Of a DNA stretch of 64,000 nt, positions 35,105 to 44,347 are shown piece after piece. Numbering within the stretch: the first letter of the stretch is position 1; each line of letters opens with the position of its first letter. Position numbers and translations under genes: made by a program. Under the pieces are notes generated by a model. It was not told the DNA's origin. It worked only from the letters and a program-made list of their open reading frames with translations, and did not search any database. The stretch covers positions 62,001 through 126,000 of the forward strand of contig JBEKTD010000007.1 of the NCBI GenBank assembly GCA_049516395.1, written 5' to 3'. Source of the stretch: Fen-1362 sp049516395 (GTDB taxonomy: Bacteria; Planctomycetota; Phycisphaerae; Sedimentisphaerales; Anaerobacaceae).

Positions 35105-35779
35105 CTATACGCTGTACGCTGAACGCTGATTCCGAGTCACGAGCAACAAGTCACGAGCGACGGTTATTAACCTCGCAAACAACGCCCTCGATTCCTCGCT
35201 TTCCGGCGGAAAGTTCAACCTCGCAAACTCGCCATAATATTTTTTAGCCGCTTCGTCATAAGCCCGTGCCGCTGCAATCTCGCTGTCGAACCTGCCTATC
35301 AATATTCGTTTCCCGTCATTCGTAATCCGACATTGCCAGTTGCTGTCCCTCTTGTAAAAATCTACGCCGATAAATCGCGACGAGGTGCTTTTCTTCTTTC
35401 GCCTGTTTTGTGTATTTTCCGCCCGCGTCGCAAAACGCAGATTGTTCTTTCGATTATCCAGGGAATTGCAATTTTTGTGGTCAATTAATCTTTCATCGTT
35501 AGCATTCATTATCTCCCTGTGCATAGAAACCATTATTGTCTTATACGGTTCGACAAATTTGTATCGGACGACGTATAAATTTTCTCCGCTGTTACCATTT
35601 CCATACACAATCCATTTGAAATGCTTGAGCCGATAATAATCGGCCTGCTCTAAAATAGTCCATTTGCCTTCGCCTAAGTAAATCCGCCGATATGTGTAGC
35701 CGAACTTGCACCACCGATAAACCATCACCGGCCACACAAAAATAAAATCTAACCAGTTCATAATCTCAATCATCTTCAT
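35105..35779 (-). CDS. HNH endonuclease with AP2 DNA-binding domain
   Basis: 224 residues from the ATG at 35779 (a TTG at 35824 would be longer). A hydrophobic N-terminal stretch ('NWLDFIFVWPVMVYRW') comes first, then an HNH_3-type core ('IDHKNCNSLDNRKNNLRFAT', 'ENTQNRRKK'). A C-terminal AP2 domain follows ('FIGVDFYKRDSNWQCRI', 'IGRFDSEIAAARAYDEAA'). The HNH-AP2 order is that of homing endonucleases found free-standing or in phages. The gene's 3' end lies in low-complexity repeats. Its N-terminal hydrophobic segment is unusual for this family. Confidence 0.85.
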   Translation of the reverse strand: MKMIEIMNWLDFIFVWPVMVYRWCKFGYTYRRIYLGEGKWTILEQADYYRLKHFKWIVYGNGNSGENLYVVRYKFVEPYKTIMVSMHREIMNANDERLIDHKNCNSLDNRKNNLRFATRAENTQNRRKKKSTSSRFIGVDFYKRDSNWQCRITNDGKRILIGRFDSEIAAARAYDEAAKKYYGEFARLNFPPESEESRALFARLITVARDLLLVTRNQRSAYSV

Positions 35780-36220
35780 AATCCTCTCGCTTGCCCTCGA
35801 CTCAAGCTCCGTTAGGAACCGCAATCAGGGGTCCATTATTAAGTCCAAAAGTTCCAAATCCAAAATTCAAACCAATACAAAATCACAAATCGAAAATCGG
35901 AAATCTGCCTGGAACTTCTGTTCCTGATGCCTTGCCCTCCCGGGGCTACTACGGAGGAACTACGTCCCTCTATATATAGGGTGAAATTTGGTGGGTTTTA
36001 AGGACTTACGAAATAATTTTTTTCTGCCCGAAATTGGTAAGTCCTTGCAGGACAAGGAATAAAAAAAATTTCAAAAATTACCAGATTTTTTTAGACCATC
36101 ACAAGTGAGCGTTTGATTGAATTGCCTAAATTAACATCCCCCCGCCTTCGGCGGATAAATCTTGCCCTTTGTAAAAAATAGGTGACTGCACCTAGTTCTC
36201 CCATTTTTAAAATACCGAAA
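35780..36220. other. Intergenic stretch with low-complexity text
   Basis: It contains a run built from 'TCCAAAATTCAAACC', 'AAATCACAAATCGAAAATCG' and similar words, followed by an AT-rich region and the hairpin CCGCC-TTC-GGCGG near 36141. No gene is visible. Confidence 0.45.
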
Positions 36221-37297
36221 TCAAGATGGTATTATAATTCGGTTATTCACTCCTAATTTGTGTATCGTACCTGCGTACTGTTTTCGTTTGCTTGGCTCTA
36301 TATATACATAATTGTGTCCAAAGATGGTCGGTTGAATACTTATAATAAAGGGTTTCTTGCAGAGCAAGACCTCGTAGTATGGAGGATTTATATTCGGACC
36401 AACGAAGAATTGGACTTTTACTTTTATGCAGTTATTACTTAGTTCTGCCAAAAAAATGTGTCCATAAAACGGAGGTTTACATCCGATTCTAAGATCATCA
36501 ACGAAATATCCCTTTTTCTGGATTACGAACGTTTCAGTGTCGCCTTCTCCATAACGTATGAATCGGCGCAGCGATTCAAATATATCTTCTGATCCGTTTA
36601 GATAACAATTATCTAAACCCATCCCTAAATAGTAATGAAATGCTATTTTTGTTATTGCTTGGAAATATCGCTTATCGAAAACTAAATTTCCTTTTGCCAA
36701 TACCGGAAGAATTGGATTGTCTGATGTATGGCAAACTTCTTGTTCCCCGGAAAAAGGAATACCGGCTTGGTGAAATGCGCCAGCAACTTGTTCATATTGT
36801 TTTGGGGTTAAGCCAAAAAATTGTATCTGTCTTGGAATTGTATCGCCGATAACATTCAATACCTCCGCAGATGTAAACGATTCAGGATTAATCCTAATGC
36901 ACTTCTTATTCCCGTCTGCATAGACAAAATGAATTTGAGGCAGAGGAAGTGCTGGAGGCAGTTCACCGTCACCAACACCACCTGGTTCCAGCAAAACTCC
37001 ATCGGTGCCAAGGTAATTTATTTTCATATCAATAGGACCTTGCCCTGCAAAACGTCTGCGGAATGGCGACCTGTTTTCATCCTCCGCCAAACCAAGTTGT
37101 GTTCGTAGTAATGCAGCAAGACCATTATGAGTAAACTGATCTTCAGATTTTCCTATTTCGGTATCACACTCAGCGCATATGGTATTCAACAGCGTTGGCT
37201 GGTTTTCAAATGCACCGAGACTTCGGGGTAATATGTGAGCTTTGCAGAACTTTTTGTTTGCCCCACCACAATATATGCAAGATTTCATCTTAGTCAT
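36221..37297 (-). CDS. HNH-type endonuclease-like protein
   Basis: 358 residues from the ATG at 37297 (further ATGs are possible at 37336 and 37288). The N-terminus has 'CIYCGG' and 'CKAHILPRSLG' and then 'NTICAECDTEIGKSEDQF', the Cys pair and His of an HNH-like zinc-finger nuclease. The rest (~300 residues) is not recognised. Its DNA is noticeably richer in A/T than the flanking housekeeping genes, and no SD is visible, consistent with recent acquisition. It may be a solitary restriction-like nuclease; no methylase is nearby. Confidence 0.7.
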   Translation of the reverse strand: MTKMKSCIYCGGANKKFCKAHILPRSLGAFENQPTLLNTICAECDTEIGKSEDQFTHNGLAALLRTQLGLAEDENRSPFRRRFAGQGPIDMKINYLGTDGVLLEPGGVGDGELPPALPLPQIHFVYADGNKKCIRINPESFTSAEVLNVIGDTIPRQIQFFGLTPKQYEQVAGAFHQAGIPFSGEQEVCHTSDNPILPVLAKGNLVFDKRYFQAITKIAFHYYLGMGLDNCYLNGSEDIFESLRRFIRYGEGDTETFVIQKKGYFVDDLRIGCKPPFYGHIFLAELSNNCIKVKVQFFVGPNINPPYYEVLLCKKPFIISIQPTIFGHNYVYIEPSKRKQYAGTIHKLGVNNRIIIPS

Positions 37298-37608
37298 TAT
37301 GTGTATTATTTTACGATTCTCTGACCCCAAAGGCAAATTATCTTGTATGCCCCAAAATTTAGCAGAGGAATTTTGACAGACAAATCCGCCAAAACAGACG
37401 GCGGATAAATCTTGCCTCTTTTTCTTGACTTTTCCAGCAAAAGGATATAATGAGAATCGCCTTTGCAGAATGGCACAAAAGGCACGAAGAAGTATGGAGA
37501 AGGGTATGAGAGAGAAAACGCATCTATATGAAGCAATCCACCTACATAAAAATATGTGCGCACACAGTGCGATAAAACTTTTGTAATTTTTTTGAAGAGG
37601 AGAGAAAA
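37298..37608. other. Intergenic stretch
   Basis: AT-rich. It holds 'GGCGGATAAATCTTGCC' near 37400, a short repeat also present at 36151. Nothing else is recognised before the SD of the next gene. Confidence 0.4.
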
Positions 37609-38649
37609 ATGAAAAAGCATTTTATTATTACGATGGCCAGTGTTTTAATGTTAGTCGGCTCTGGGCAGGTGATGGCAGGAACACAATATAAAATTACCGA
37701 CCTTGGGTCTTTAGGAGGAGGTGAGTCTCAGGCTCGGGGCATCAATAGCAGCGGTCAGGTTGTAGGGGAGAGTTATACGGCAAATTATGCCCAGCACGCC
37801 TTTTTGTATACTGGCACTACAATGAAGGACCTTGGGACTTTAGCGGGAAATTACTCCTGGGCTTCCAGCATTAATAATAGCGGTCAAGTTGTAGGGGAGA
37901 GTAGTGGAAATTATGCCGACCACGCCTTTTTGTATAATGGTGTTTCAATGCAAGACCTTGGCAGTCTTAGCAATTTCTCTCAGGCTCGGGGCATCAATAG
38001 CAGCGGTCAGGTTGCAGGGGCAACTGGTGTTCCTGGATATGACAACACCCACGCCTTTTTGTATACTGATACTACAATGAAGGACCTTGGGACTTTAGGG
38101 GGCAGTTGGTCTTGTGCTTACGGTATCAATGACAGCGGTCAGGTTGTAGGGGGGAGTTATACTACCGGAGATTCTGCAGAGCACGCCTTTTTGTATGATG
38201 GCACTACAATGAAGGACCTTGGGACTTTAGGGGGAACACAATCAGACGCTTTAGGCATCAATAACTATGGTCAGGTTGTAGGATACAGTGAGAACCATGC
38301 CTTTTTGTATGATGGCACTACAATGAAGGACCTTGGAACTTTAGGAGGAGGTGGGTCTTATGCTTATGGCATCAATGACAGTGGTCAGGTTGTAGGACAG
38401 AGTTGGACTGGAAATAATGCCATGCACGCCTTTTTGTATGACGGCACTACAATGAAAGACTTAAATGCCCTGCTACCCACAGGCAGCGGCTGGGAATTAA
38501 GTGAAGCTTGCGGTATTAATGATTTAGGTCAAATTGCGGGAACTGGTAGTATTAATGGTGCAAATCATGCTTTCCTGCTGACCCCAATCCCCGAACCCGC
38601 CACGTTATTTCTTCTCACCCTCGGCGGCCTGATTTTGCGAAAACGATAA
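37609..38649 (+). CDS. HAF-repeat protein with PEP-CTERM tail
   Basis: 346 residues: signal peptide (~1-24, 'SGQVMA-G'), then about seven repeats of ~45 residues of the form 'DLGTLGG..S.A.GIN.SGQVVG.S.....HAFLY'. These are the extracellular HAF repeats, probably forming a beta-propeller. The C-terminal 'IPEPATLFLLTLGGLILRKR' is a PEP-CTERM sorting signal, recognised by an exosortase not present in this window. A Rho-independent terminator follows. The SD is GAGGAG. A surface or exopolysaccharide-associated role is likely. Confidence 0.9.
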   Translation: MKKHFIITMASVLMLVGSGQVMAGTQYKITDLGSLGGGESQARGINSSGQVVGESYTANYAQHAFLYTGTTMKDLGTLAGNYSWASSINNSGQVVGESSGNYADHAFLYNGVSMQDLGSLSNFSQARGINSSGQVAGATGVPGYDNTHAFLYTDTTMKDLGTLGGSWSCAYGINDSGQVVGGSYTTGDSAEHAFLYDGTTMKDLGTLGGTQSDALGINNYGQVVGYSENHAFLYDGTTMKDLGTLGGGGSYAYGINDSGQVVGQSWTGNNAMHAFLYDGTTMKDLNALLPTGSGWELSEACGINDLGQIAGTGSINGANHAFLLTPIPEPATLFLLTLGGLILRKR

Positions 38650-38687
38650 CCACAGATTGCACAGATTACACTGAAGTAAAAGATTTG

Positions 38688-38727
38688 GCTGCGAGTTTTG
38701 ATTACGTCAGGACTCGCAGCTTTTTAT
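38688..38727 (+). terminator. Rho-independent terminator after the HAF gene
   Basis: Stem GCTGCGAG (38688-38695) with CTCGCAGC (38713-38720), a 17-base loop, then TTTTT ATTT. Confidence 0.8.
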
Positions 38728-38920
38728 TTGTGTACTTTTGTGCCTTCTTGTGGCTATCCCCCCGCCTTCGGAGGCATCCAAATAACGATATACTAAATAC
38801 TATCGACCAACGACTAATCAACTTTTTTCTTTCATTGTTTTTTCTGCGTGTTATTGACAGCGTGCAGCGTAGAGCGGACAGAGGACAGTGTGGTCTTTCG
38901 TCTTGAATCCGCGGCGGCGG

Positions 38921-39775
38921 TCAGGGATTGAAAGGCGCATGTAACATGCCCCAGACACACAAGACAACCAGCGCGCCGAGCACCATAGCGACGATGAGGG
39001 CAAGGCGGCGCTTCCTCGGGGTAGTCGTGCTGTCGTTCAGCGTGTGGAGCGCCCAAGAGAGGAGTATCGACATCGACAATATTAGGACAAAGTAGCCGGG
39101 AGCATCCATATCGCCCCCGAGATTTCCGCTTTTGCGCCAACTAAGCACCACACTGATTACCGTGGGAACGCCGACCATCAGCATAACAATGAGGCCGCCC
39201 AGCCCTTCGCGCCACCAGGCCACAACAATGCCGACGAAGACGATCACTCCACCGGCGATCATGACCAGGTCGCCGGGGTCAGTTGAAATGCGAGGCCTAT
39301 CTGACAATCCAACCAGAATGAATATCCCGACAAAGAGCCCCAACGCGATGCTGCAAAGCCGCCAAGTCCAGCGAACTATGCCAGCGAAGATTTTAAGTGC
39401 TGTCCCAAGACGTCCGCTGTAGGCCACCTGAACCTTGTCTATCTTTTCAACGGCATCCATCGCTCTTTCTCCCCGGCCAAGGAATGCTGCATACAGTAAC
39501 AGTCCTACGGAAAGGGCTTCGAGGCAGGGATTAATAATTCTCATCAGCGGGAAAAAGGCCGCGCAGTGGATTTTGTTTCCGAAACTCATGACCACCGGCA
39601 TAAATATCAAGGTAAGCAGACTCACGGCGCAGGCAATCATGACAATCCTCGAAAGCCGCGGGTGCTCGCGCCGTCGCCTGATAGCAATGACCAACCCTAC
39701 GGCCCAAACAACGAATACCGGCAGTGAAGCGAACCACTGCGTGAAAAGGTTTGTGACTATATATGTGTTCGGCAT
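38921..39775 (-). CDS. Multi-pass membrane protein, unknown family
   Basis: 284 residues, seven or eight hydrophobic helices (such as 'LPVFVVWAVGLVIAI', 'IVMIACAVSLLTLIFMPVVM', 'LVMIAGGVIVFVGIVVAWW', 'LIVMLMVGVPTVISVVLSW', 'LALIVAMVLGALVVLCVW'). No catalytic or transport motif was found. GGAAAGGA precedes the start. It is a single gene between HAF and murC and transcribed away from murC. Function unknown. Confidence 0.75.
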   Translation of the reverse strand: MPNTYIVTNLFTQWFASLPVFVVWAVGLVIAIRRRREHPRLSRIVMIACAVSLLTLIFMPVVMSFGNKIHCAAFFPLMRIINPCLEALSVGLLLYAAFLGRGERAMDAVEKIDKVQVAYSGRLGTALKIFAGIVRWTWRLCSIALGLFVGIFILVGLSDRPRISTDPGDLVMIAGGVIVFVGIVVAWWREGLGGLIVMLMVGVPTVISVVLSWRKSGNLGGDMDAPGYFVLILSMSILLSWALHTLNDSTTTPRKRRLALIVAMVLGALVVLCVWGMLHAPFNP

Positions 39776-39968
39776 ATAAGTCCTTTCCTTATTGGGGCGG
39801 CAGCCACATCAACCACGCTTATGCTACACAGCCAAGCCATCCAATTCAACGATAATATCAAATCTTCATCTTAAGCCATGCGATGAATAACCAACTTTTT
39901 TCCTTTTGCAGTGCTGTTCGATGTGTTAAAATCTTTAACTTTAAGGGTGATGCTTTCAAGGATGAAAT

Positions 39969-41447
39969 ATGCTAAAGAGCAATGTAAGGACACATCAGCC
40001 GGCGACAAAACCCCGGCGAGGATGGGAAGTGGTTACGAACGGATTTAACGGACTTGCGGGCAAACGGTTTCATTTCATAGGCGTCGGCGGTATCGGTATG
40101 TCCGGCCTGGCGATGCTCCTCTTGAAGCACAAGGCAATCGTTACCGGCTCAGACCAGAACCCCGGCGAAACAATCGACCACCTCTGCGAATTCGGCGCGG
40201 ATATTAAAATAGGCCATAAAGAGCACAACCTCAACCCACAGGCGGACGCGGTTATAATCTCAGCCGCGATAAAAGAGGAAAACCCCGAATTGAAGCTCGC
40301 CCGCCGCGAAGGCATCCGCGTCTATAAATACGCCGAGATGCTGGGCAAGGTGTTCGGGTTTTATCAGGGTATCGCCATATCGGGCACTCATGGCAAAAGC
40401 ACCACCAGCGGCTGGCTCGCCTACCTCTTAAAACTGGCGGGCTTAGAGCCGAATTTCGTCGTCGGGGCAGTCGTTACCCAGCTTGCCGGCTCATCGGGCA
40501 TAGGCAGCGGGCACCATTTCGTCGCCGAGGCGTGCGAATACGACCGCAGCTTCCTGAATCTCAAGCCGCAAATCACCGTCATTCTGAATATCGAGGCCGA
40601 CCACCTCGACTACTACAAAGACGAAGCCGAAATCACCGAGGCGTTCCGCGATTTCGCGCTTGGCACAAAAAATTCGGGCGTAATAGTCATAAACGGCGAA
40701 GATAAAAACACCGCCAAAATCATCTCCGACCCGCGACTCCTCGAAAACAACCGGAAAATCGAAACTTTTGGTTTCGGCAAGGAAAATAATTTTTACGCTG
40801 ACAATATCGTCGAAAAAGACGGGCTTTACTCATTCGACGTTTATCACAACTCCGAATTGCTCGGCTCAACCCATATAAACGTGCCGGGCAGACATAACGT
40901 CGCCAACGCCCTTGCGGTAATCGCCGCTGCCGCAAACGCAGGTATCCCGATAAAGGACATATTGCGGCTCTTGCCCGGTTTCACAGGCGTTGACCGCCGG
41001 CTGATGCTAAAAGCAAAAATCAACGGCGTAACCATTCTCGACGATTACGCTCATCACCCTACCGAGATTCGGGCGTCGCTAAAGGCGATTAAGGAGCATT
41101 ACCAGCCGAAGCGACTGTGGTGCGTTTTTCAGCCGCATCAGTACAGCCGGACGCGATTTTTGCTTGCCGACTTCGCCGAAAGCTTCAAACTTGCCGATAT
41201 TACCATCATGCCGGAGATATATTTCGTCCGCGACTCGCAGCAATCAAAAAAAGAGGTGAACGCCCAGGTCCTCGTCGATAAAATCCGGACAAAAGGAAGC
41301 GAAGCTTTGTTTATTGACGGCTTCGACAAGATTTGCGAATATTTAACCAAACATGTGTCCGCGGGCGACGTGGTCGTTACCATGGGCGCCGGCGACGTTT
41401 GGAAGGTTAGCGATGAATATATTCAGTGGTTACGAAAAAATAGTTGA
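39969..41447 (+). CDS. murC: UDP-N-acetylmuramate--L-alanine ligase (MurC)
   Basis: 492 residues, the first gene of a murC-murB-ddl-ftsQ cluster. MurC adds L-Ala to UDP-MurNAc with ATP in the cytoplasm. It shows the N-terminal Rossmann motif 'FIGVGGIGMSGLAMLLL', the Mur-ligase P-loop 'SGTHGKSTTSGWLA', 'LNIEADHLDYY', and the C-terminal 'LDDYAHHPTEIRASLKA' with 'VFQPHQYSRT'. The N-terminal 25 residues before the first strand are extra relative to common MurC proteins. Its end overlaps murB by 35 bases. Confidence 0.97.
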   Translation: MLKSNVRTHQPATKPRRGWEVVTNGFNGLAGKRFHFIGVGGIGMSGLAMLLLKHKAIVTGSDQNPGETIDHLCEFGADIKIGHKEHNLNPQADAVIISAAIKEENPELKLARREGIRVYKYAEMLGKVFGFYQGIAISGTHGKSTTSGWLAYLLKLAGLEPNFVVGAVVTQLAGSSGIGSGHHFVAEACEYDRSFLNLKPQITVILNIEADHLDYYKDEAEITEAFRDFALGTKNSGVIVINGEDKNTAKIISDPRLLENNRKIETFGFGKENNFYADNIVEKDGLYSFDVYHNSELLGSTHINVPGRHNVANALAVIAAAANAGIPIKDILRLLPGFTGVDRRLMLKAKINGVTILDDYAHHPTEIRASLKAIKEHYQPKRLWCVFQPHQYSRTRFLLADFAESFKLADITIMPEIYFVRDSQQSKKEVNAQVLVDKIRTKGSEALFIDGFDKICEYLTKHVSAGDVVVTMGAGDVWKVSDEYIQWLRKNS

Positions 41448-42294
41448 AACGAAACATCCGCTGGCGAAAGAGACGTGGTACGGGCTGGGCGGGCCGGCTG
41501 ATTATTTTATACGGCCGGAGGATACCGAGCAGCTTGCCCAGGTTGTCAGGCGATGCAATGAAAATAAGGTGCCGATTTACGTTCTGGGATATGGGTCGAA
41601 CCTGTTAGTCAGCGACCAGGGCGTGCGCGGGGCGGTGATTCAGCTCAAAGGCGAGAAATTCTCGCAGATTAGCTTCGTCAAAGAACAGGTTGTCGCAGGC
41701 GCGGGCGTAGAGCTTAGCCGGCTTATCCTGACCTGCGCCAAAAAAGGACTTTCGGGCCTCGAACCGCTGACGGGCATCCCCGGCTCGATAGGCGGAGCGG
41801 TGCGGATGAATTCGGGCGGAAACTTCGGCGACATCGGAACCGTCGTCGAAAGCGTTACCCTGATGGACAAAGACGGCAAAATTTCCGAAAAGAAAAAACC
41901 GGATTTGCAATTCGATTACCGCCAGACAAATATCACGGCGAAATTCATCCTCGAAGCCAGGATAAATATGACCGCGGGCGACCCGGAACAGATTACAAAA
42001 ACGATTAAGGAAAACTGGGTCTATAAGAAAAATAACCAGCCACTCAACACCGTTAACTCGGGATGCGTATTCAAAAACCCGAGGGGGCTGTCGGCGGGGG
42101 CCATGATTGACCGCACGGGACTAAAGGGGCTGCAAATCGGCGGGGCAATCGTCAGCGAAAAGCACGCCAACTTTTTCATAGCGCAAAAGGGCTGCACAAG
42201 CCAGGATGTTCTGAGGCTGATTGACGTCGTAAAAGAAAAAGTATTAAAGCAGTTCAACGTCGAGCTGGAGCTTGAGATCGAAATCTGGAAATAA
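41413..42294 (+). CDS. murB: UDP-N-acetylenolpyruvoylglucosamine reductase (MurB)
   Basis: 293 residues. MurB reduces enolpyruvyl-UDP-GlcNAc to UDP-MurNAc using NADPH and FAD. The FAD-binding signatures are clear: 'VLGYGSNLLVSDQGVRGAVI' and 'GLEPLTGIPGSIGGAVRMNS'. The catalytic Ser lies in NSGCVFKNP, and the C-terminus has 'SEKHANFFIAQKGCTSQDV'. The start at 41413 has GGAAGG upstream and lies inside the end of murC. It is followed by ddl after six bases. Confidence 0.97.
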   Translation: MNIFSGYEKIVETKHPLAKETWYGLGGPADYFIRPEDTEQLAQVVRRCNENKVPIYVLGYGSNLLVSDQGVRGAVIQLKGEKFSQISFVKEQVVAGAGVELSRLILTCAKKGLSGLEPLTGIPGSIGGAVRMNSGGNFGDIGTVVESVTLMDKDGKISEKKKPDLQFDYRQTNITAKFILEARINMTAGDPEQITKTIKENWVYKKNNQPLNTVNSGCVFKNPRGLSAGAMIDRTGLKGLQIGGAIVSEKHANFFIAQKGCTSQDVLRLIDVVKEKVLKQFNVELELEIEIWK

Positions 42295-42299
42295 AAAAA

Positions 42300-43319
42300 A
42301 TGCGGTCTCATCCATCTCCAAATCAAGAGTCATCATCATCGCCTGACCAGCTTAACCCGCCAGACGGATGGCAGATAAAAGCAGCAGTCCTTATGGGCGG
42401 ACCAAGCCGGGAACGCGAGGTAAGTTTGCAAAGCGGCAAATGCGTGGCCGAAGCACTGAAAAAAGCGGGCGTAAACGTAAAACCATCGGATATAAAACCT
42501 GACGCGCTGGGCATACTCGACGACGAAACAATCGACGTGTTTTTCATCGCACTTCACGGCACATTCGGCGAAGACGGCCAGTTACAGAAAATACTCGAAT
42601 CAAAAGACCTCATTTATACGGGCAGCTCCTCGGAATCCAGCCGGCTGGCGTTCGATAAGTGGAAAAGCAAAAAACGATTCATCGCCGCGGGAGTAACGAT
42701 GCCTGATTCGATTTTGTTCGAGCCGGGCAAAAAAAATGCTCGTCTTGAGGAACAGATTCGGCAACTTGGGTCAAAATACGTCATAAAACCGCTTCGGGAA
42801 GGCAGCACAATAGGAATATCAATCGCGAATGACCCGAAGGAAGCGGTCGAGGCAGCAAAAAAATGCGCAGCGGAGTTCGGCGAGTGCATGATTGAGAAAT
42901 TCATAAAGGGCAGAGAGATTACCGTGAGCATCCTCGGAAAGCAGGCACTGCCAATACTTGAGATACGCCCGCCCGCCGGATTCTACGATTATCACGCCAA
43001 ATACATCGGCGACAAGACAGAATACCTCTTCGACTCAATAAATGACCCCGCTCTGGTCGATAAAATACAAAAATCGGCGATTACCTGCTTTAATTCGCTT
43101 GGATGCAGGGGCGCCGCGAGAGTTGACTTTATAATCGGCGACGACGGCGAACCTTATGCGCTCGAAATCAACACCATTCCGGGAATGACGAGCCACTCGC
43201 TTTTGCCGAAAGCCGCCGCTAAAATAGGGCTTTCAATGAGCCGGCTTTGTCTTAAAATAGTGGAGTTGGCATTGGCTGATTCGGCGATAGCCCATAAAAT
43301 AACAGGCCGGAGGCAATAA
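42300..43319 (+). CDS. ddl: D-alanine--D-alanine ligase (Ddl)
   Basis: 339 residues. It makes the D-Ala-D-Ala dipeptide for the peptidoglycan stem. An N-terminal extension of ~25 Ser/Pro-rich residues precedes 'AVLMGGPSREREVSLQSG'. Then come 'IALHGTFGEDGQLQ', the ATP-grasp core 'YVIKPLREGSTIGISI', and the end 'EINTIPGMTSHSLLPKAA', the family C-terminal signature. The extension may be non-native if a later start is used, but no suitable SD is seen. It sits between murB and ftsQ. Confidence 0.96.
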   Translation: MRSHPSPNQESSSSPDQLNPPDGWQIKAAVLMGGPSREREVSLQSGKCVAEALKKAGVNVKPSDIKPDALGILDDETIDVFFIALHGTFGEDGQLQKILESKDLIYTGSSSESSRLAFDKWKSKKRFIAAGVTMPDSILFEPGKKNARLEEQIRQLGSKYVIKPLREGSTIGISIANDPKEAVEAAKKCAAEFGECMIEKFIKGREITVSILGKQALPILEIRPPAGFYDYHAKYIGDKTEYLFDSINDPALVDKIQKSAITCFNSLGCRGAARVDFIIGDDGEPYALEINTIPGMTSHSLLPKAAAKIGLSMSRLCLKIVELALADSAIAHKITGRRQ

Positions 43320-43321
43320 AA

Positions 43322-44239
43322 TTGGCTGCGAAAAAAAGCAAGTTGAATATATTCGGGTTTGGCTCAGAAGGCGATAAGCCATCCCGCAAGTCAAACGTCA
43401 TAGGATTCGTCAAGGTGTCATTGTTTGTGTGCGCCTTTGTTATGGTATTGGCGGGCTTCACGTTCTTAGACGGATACGTAAAAAAGCAAACCGCCGGCTC
43501 GTCGGGCAATCGAACAATTGAGCTGGTAGGCGAAGTTCCAAACTGGGTCAGCGAAGAGATTAAAAACAGGATTTACGCCGCCGCCACCGCTGAAGCGAAC
43601 AACAGCGCCAACGACGACGAAAAAATCGCCGCCTCGGCGCAGCAAAATATCGCACATCTGGTCCCGTGGCTTGCCGAGGCGAGGGTCCGGACCACCCACA
43701 AAAGCATACTCATCAGCGGACGCTGGCGAAAACCAATGCTATTAGTAACCGCCGACAACAAAAATAAATTCTTCATCGACGCCAATATGGTCATCCTCGA
43801 TTATTCGCCGATTGGCAATCTGCCCGTAATAAATATAACGGGTATGGAGCTTAGCAAAATCCCCCCTACCCCGGGGCAGGTATGGCAGGGAGATGACCTG
43901 GCTGCGGCTGTGGAGGTGCTCAATCGGCTCGCGCGTATGGATGCCGCTGTAACACCAGATAAGCCGCTGCTTCACCATATCGACAGAATCGACGTCGCCA
44001 ATTTCGATGGCCGGAAAAACAGACGCGAACCACACATCTCCCTTTACACGAAAGACGGCACGCAAATCATCTGGGGAGCGGAACTCGGAACGTGGCAAAG
44101 GCATCTCGAAAGCCCCGACGACGACAAACTCGCCAAACTTTATACCTACTACCAGCAATACGGAACGCTGTCGGGCGTAAAATACATCAACCTGCGCGAC
44201 CCTCAGCAGAAAATTTATCTGCCCGTTGACAAGTATTAA
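43322..44239 (+). CDS. ftsQ: FtsQ-like cell division protein
   Basis: 305 residues from a TTG with GGAGGC seven bases upstream, three bases after ddl. One N-terminal membrane helix ('VSLFVCAFVMVLAGFTFLDG') is followed by an extracytoplasmic domain of about 240 residues. The pattern 'VPWLAEARVRTTHKSILISG...RKPMLLV...FFIDANMVILD' has the layout of a FtsQ/DivIB domain after a POTRA-like part. The sequence is diverged; the call rests on topology, on this pattern and on the ddl-ftsQ order that is conserved in many bacteria. FtsQ links divisome proteins at the septum. FtsA and FtsZ are not in this window. Confidence 0.8.
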   Translation: MAAKKSKLNIFGFGSEGDKPSRKSNVIGFVKVSLFVCAFVMVLAGFTFLDGYVKKQTAGSSGNRTIELVGEVPNWVSEEIKNRIYAAATAEANNSANDDEKIAASAQQNIAHLVPWLAEARVRTTHKSILISGRWRKPMLLVTADNKNKFFIDANMVILDYSPIGNLPVINITGMELSKIPPTPGQVWQGDDLAAAVEVLNRLARMDAAVTPDKPLLHHIDRIDVANFDGRKNRREPHISLYTKDGTQIIWGAELGTWQRHLESPDDDKLAKLYTYYQQYGTLSGVKYINLRDPQQKIYLPVDKY

Positions 44240-44347
44240 CCACAGATTACACAGATAGACACTGATTTTTAATTGCCACGAAAAAGCACAAAGGGATTTG
44301 ATACTTGATACTCGATACTCGATTTTGGACTGCAAAAGGAGGCGTTT
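44240..44347. repeat. Low-complexity dispersed repeat text
   Basis: 'CCACAGATTACACAGATAG', 'CCACGAAAAAGCACAAAGGG' and 'GATACTTGATACTCGATACT' follow one another. Such word-like intergenic repeats are found after several genes in this window. Confidence 0.5.

Noticed and set aside
39132..39779. Plus-strand frames opposite the multi-pass membrane gene
   Set aside because: They are shadows with Thr/Pro/Arg bias and no SD.
42300..44239. An unusual division gene set
   Set aside because: murC-murB-ddl-ftsQ order is normal for bacterial cell wall clusters; nothing novel beyond sequence divergence of ftsQ.
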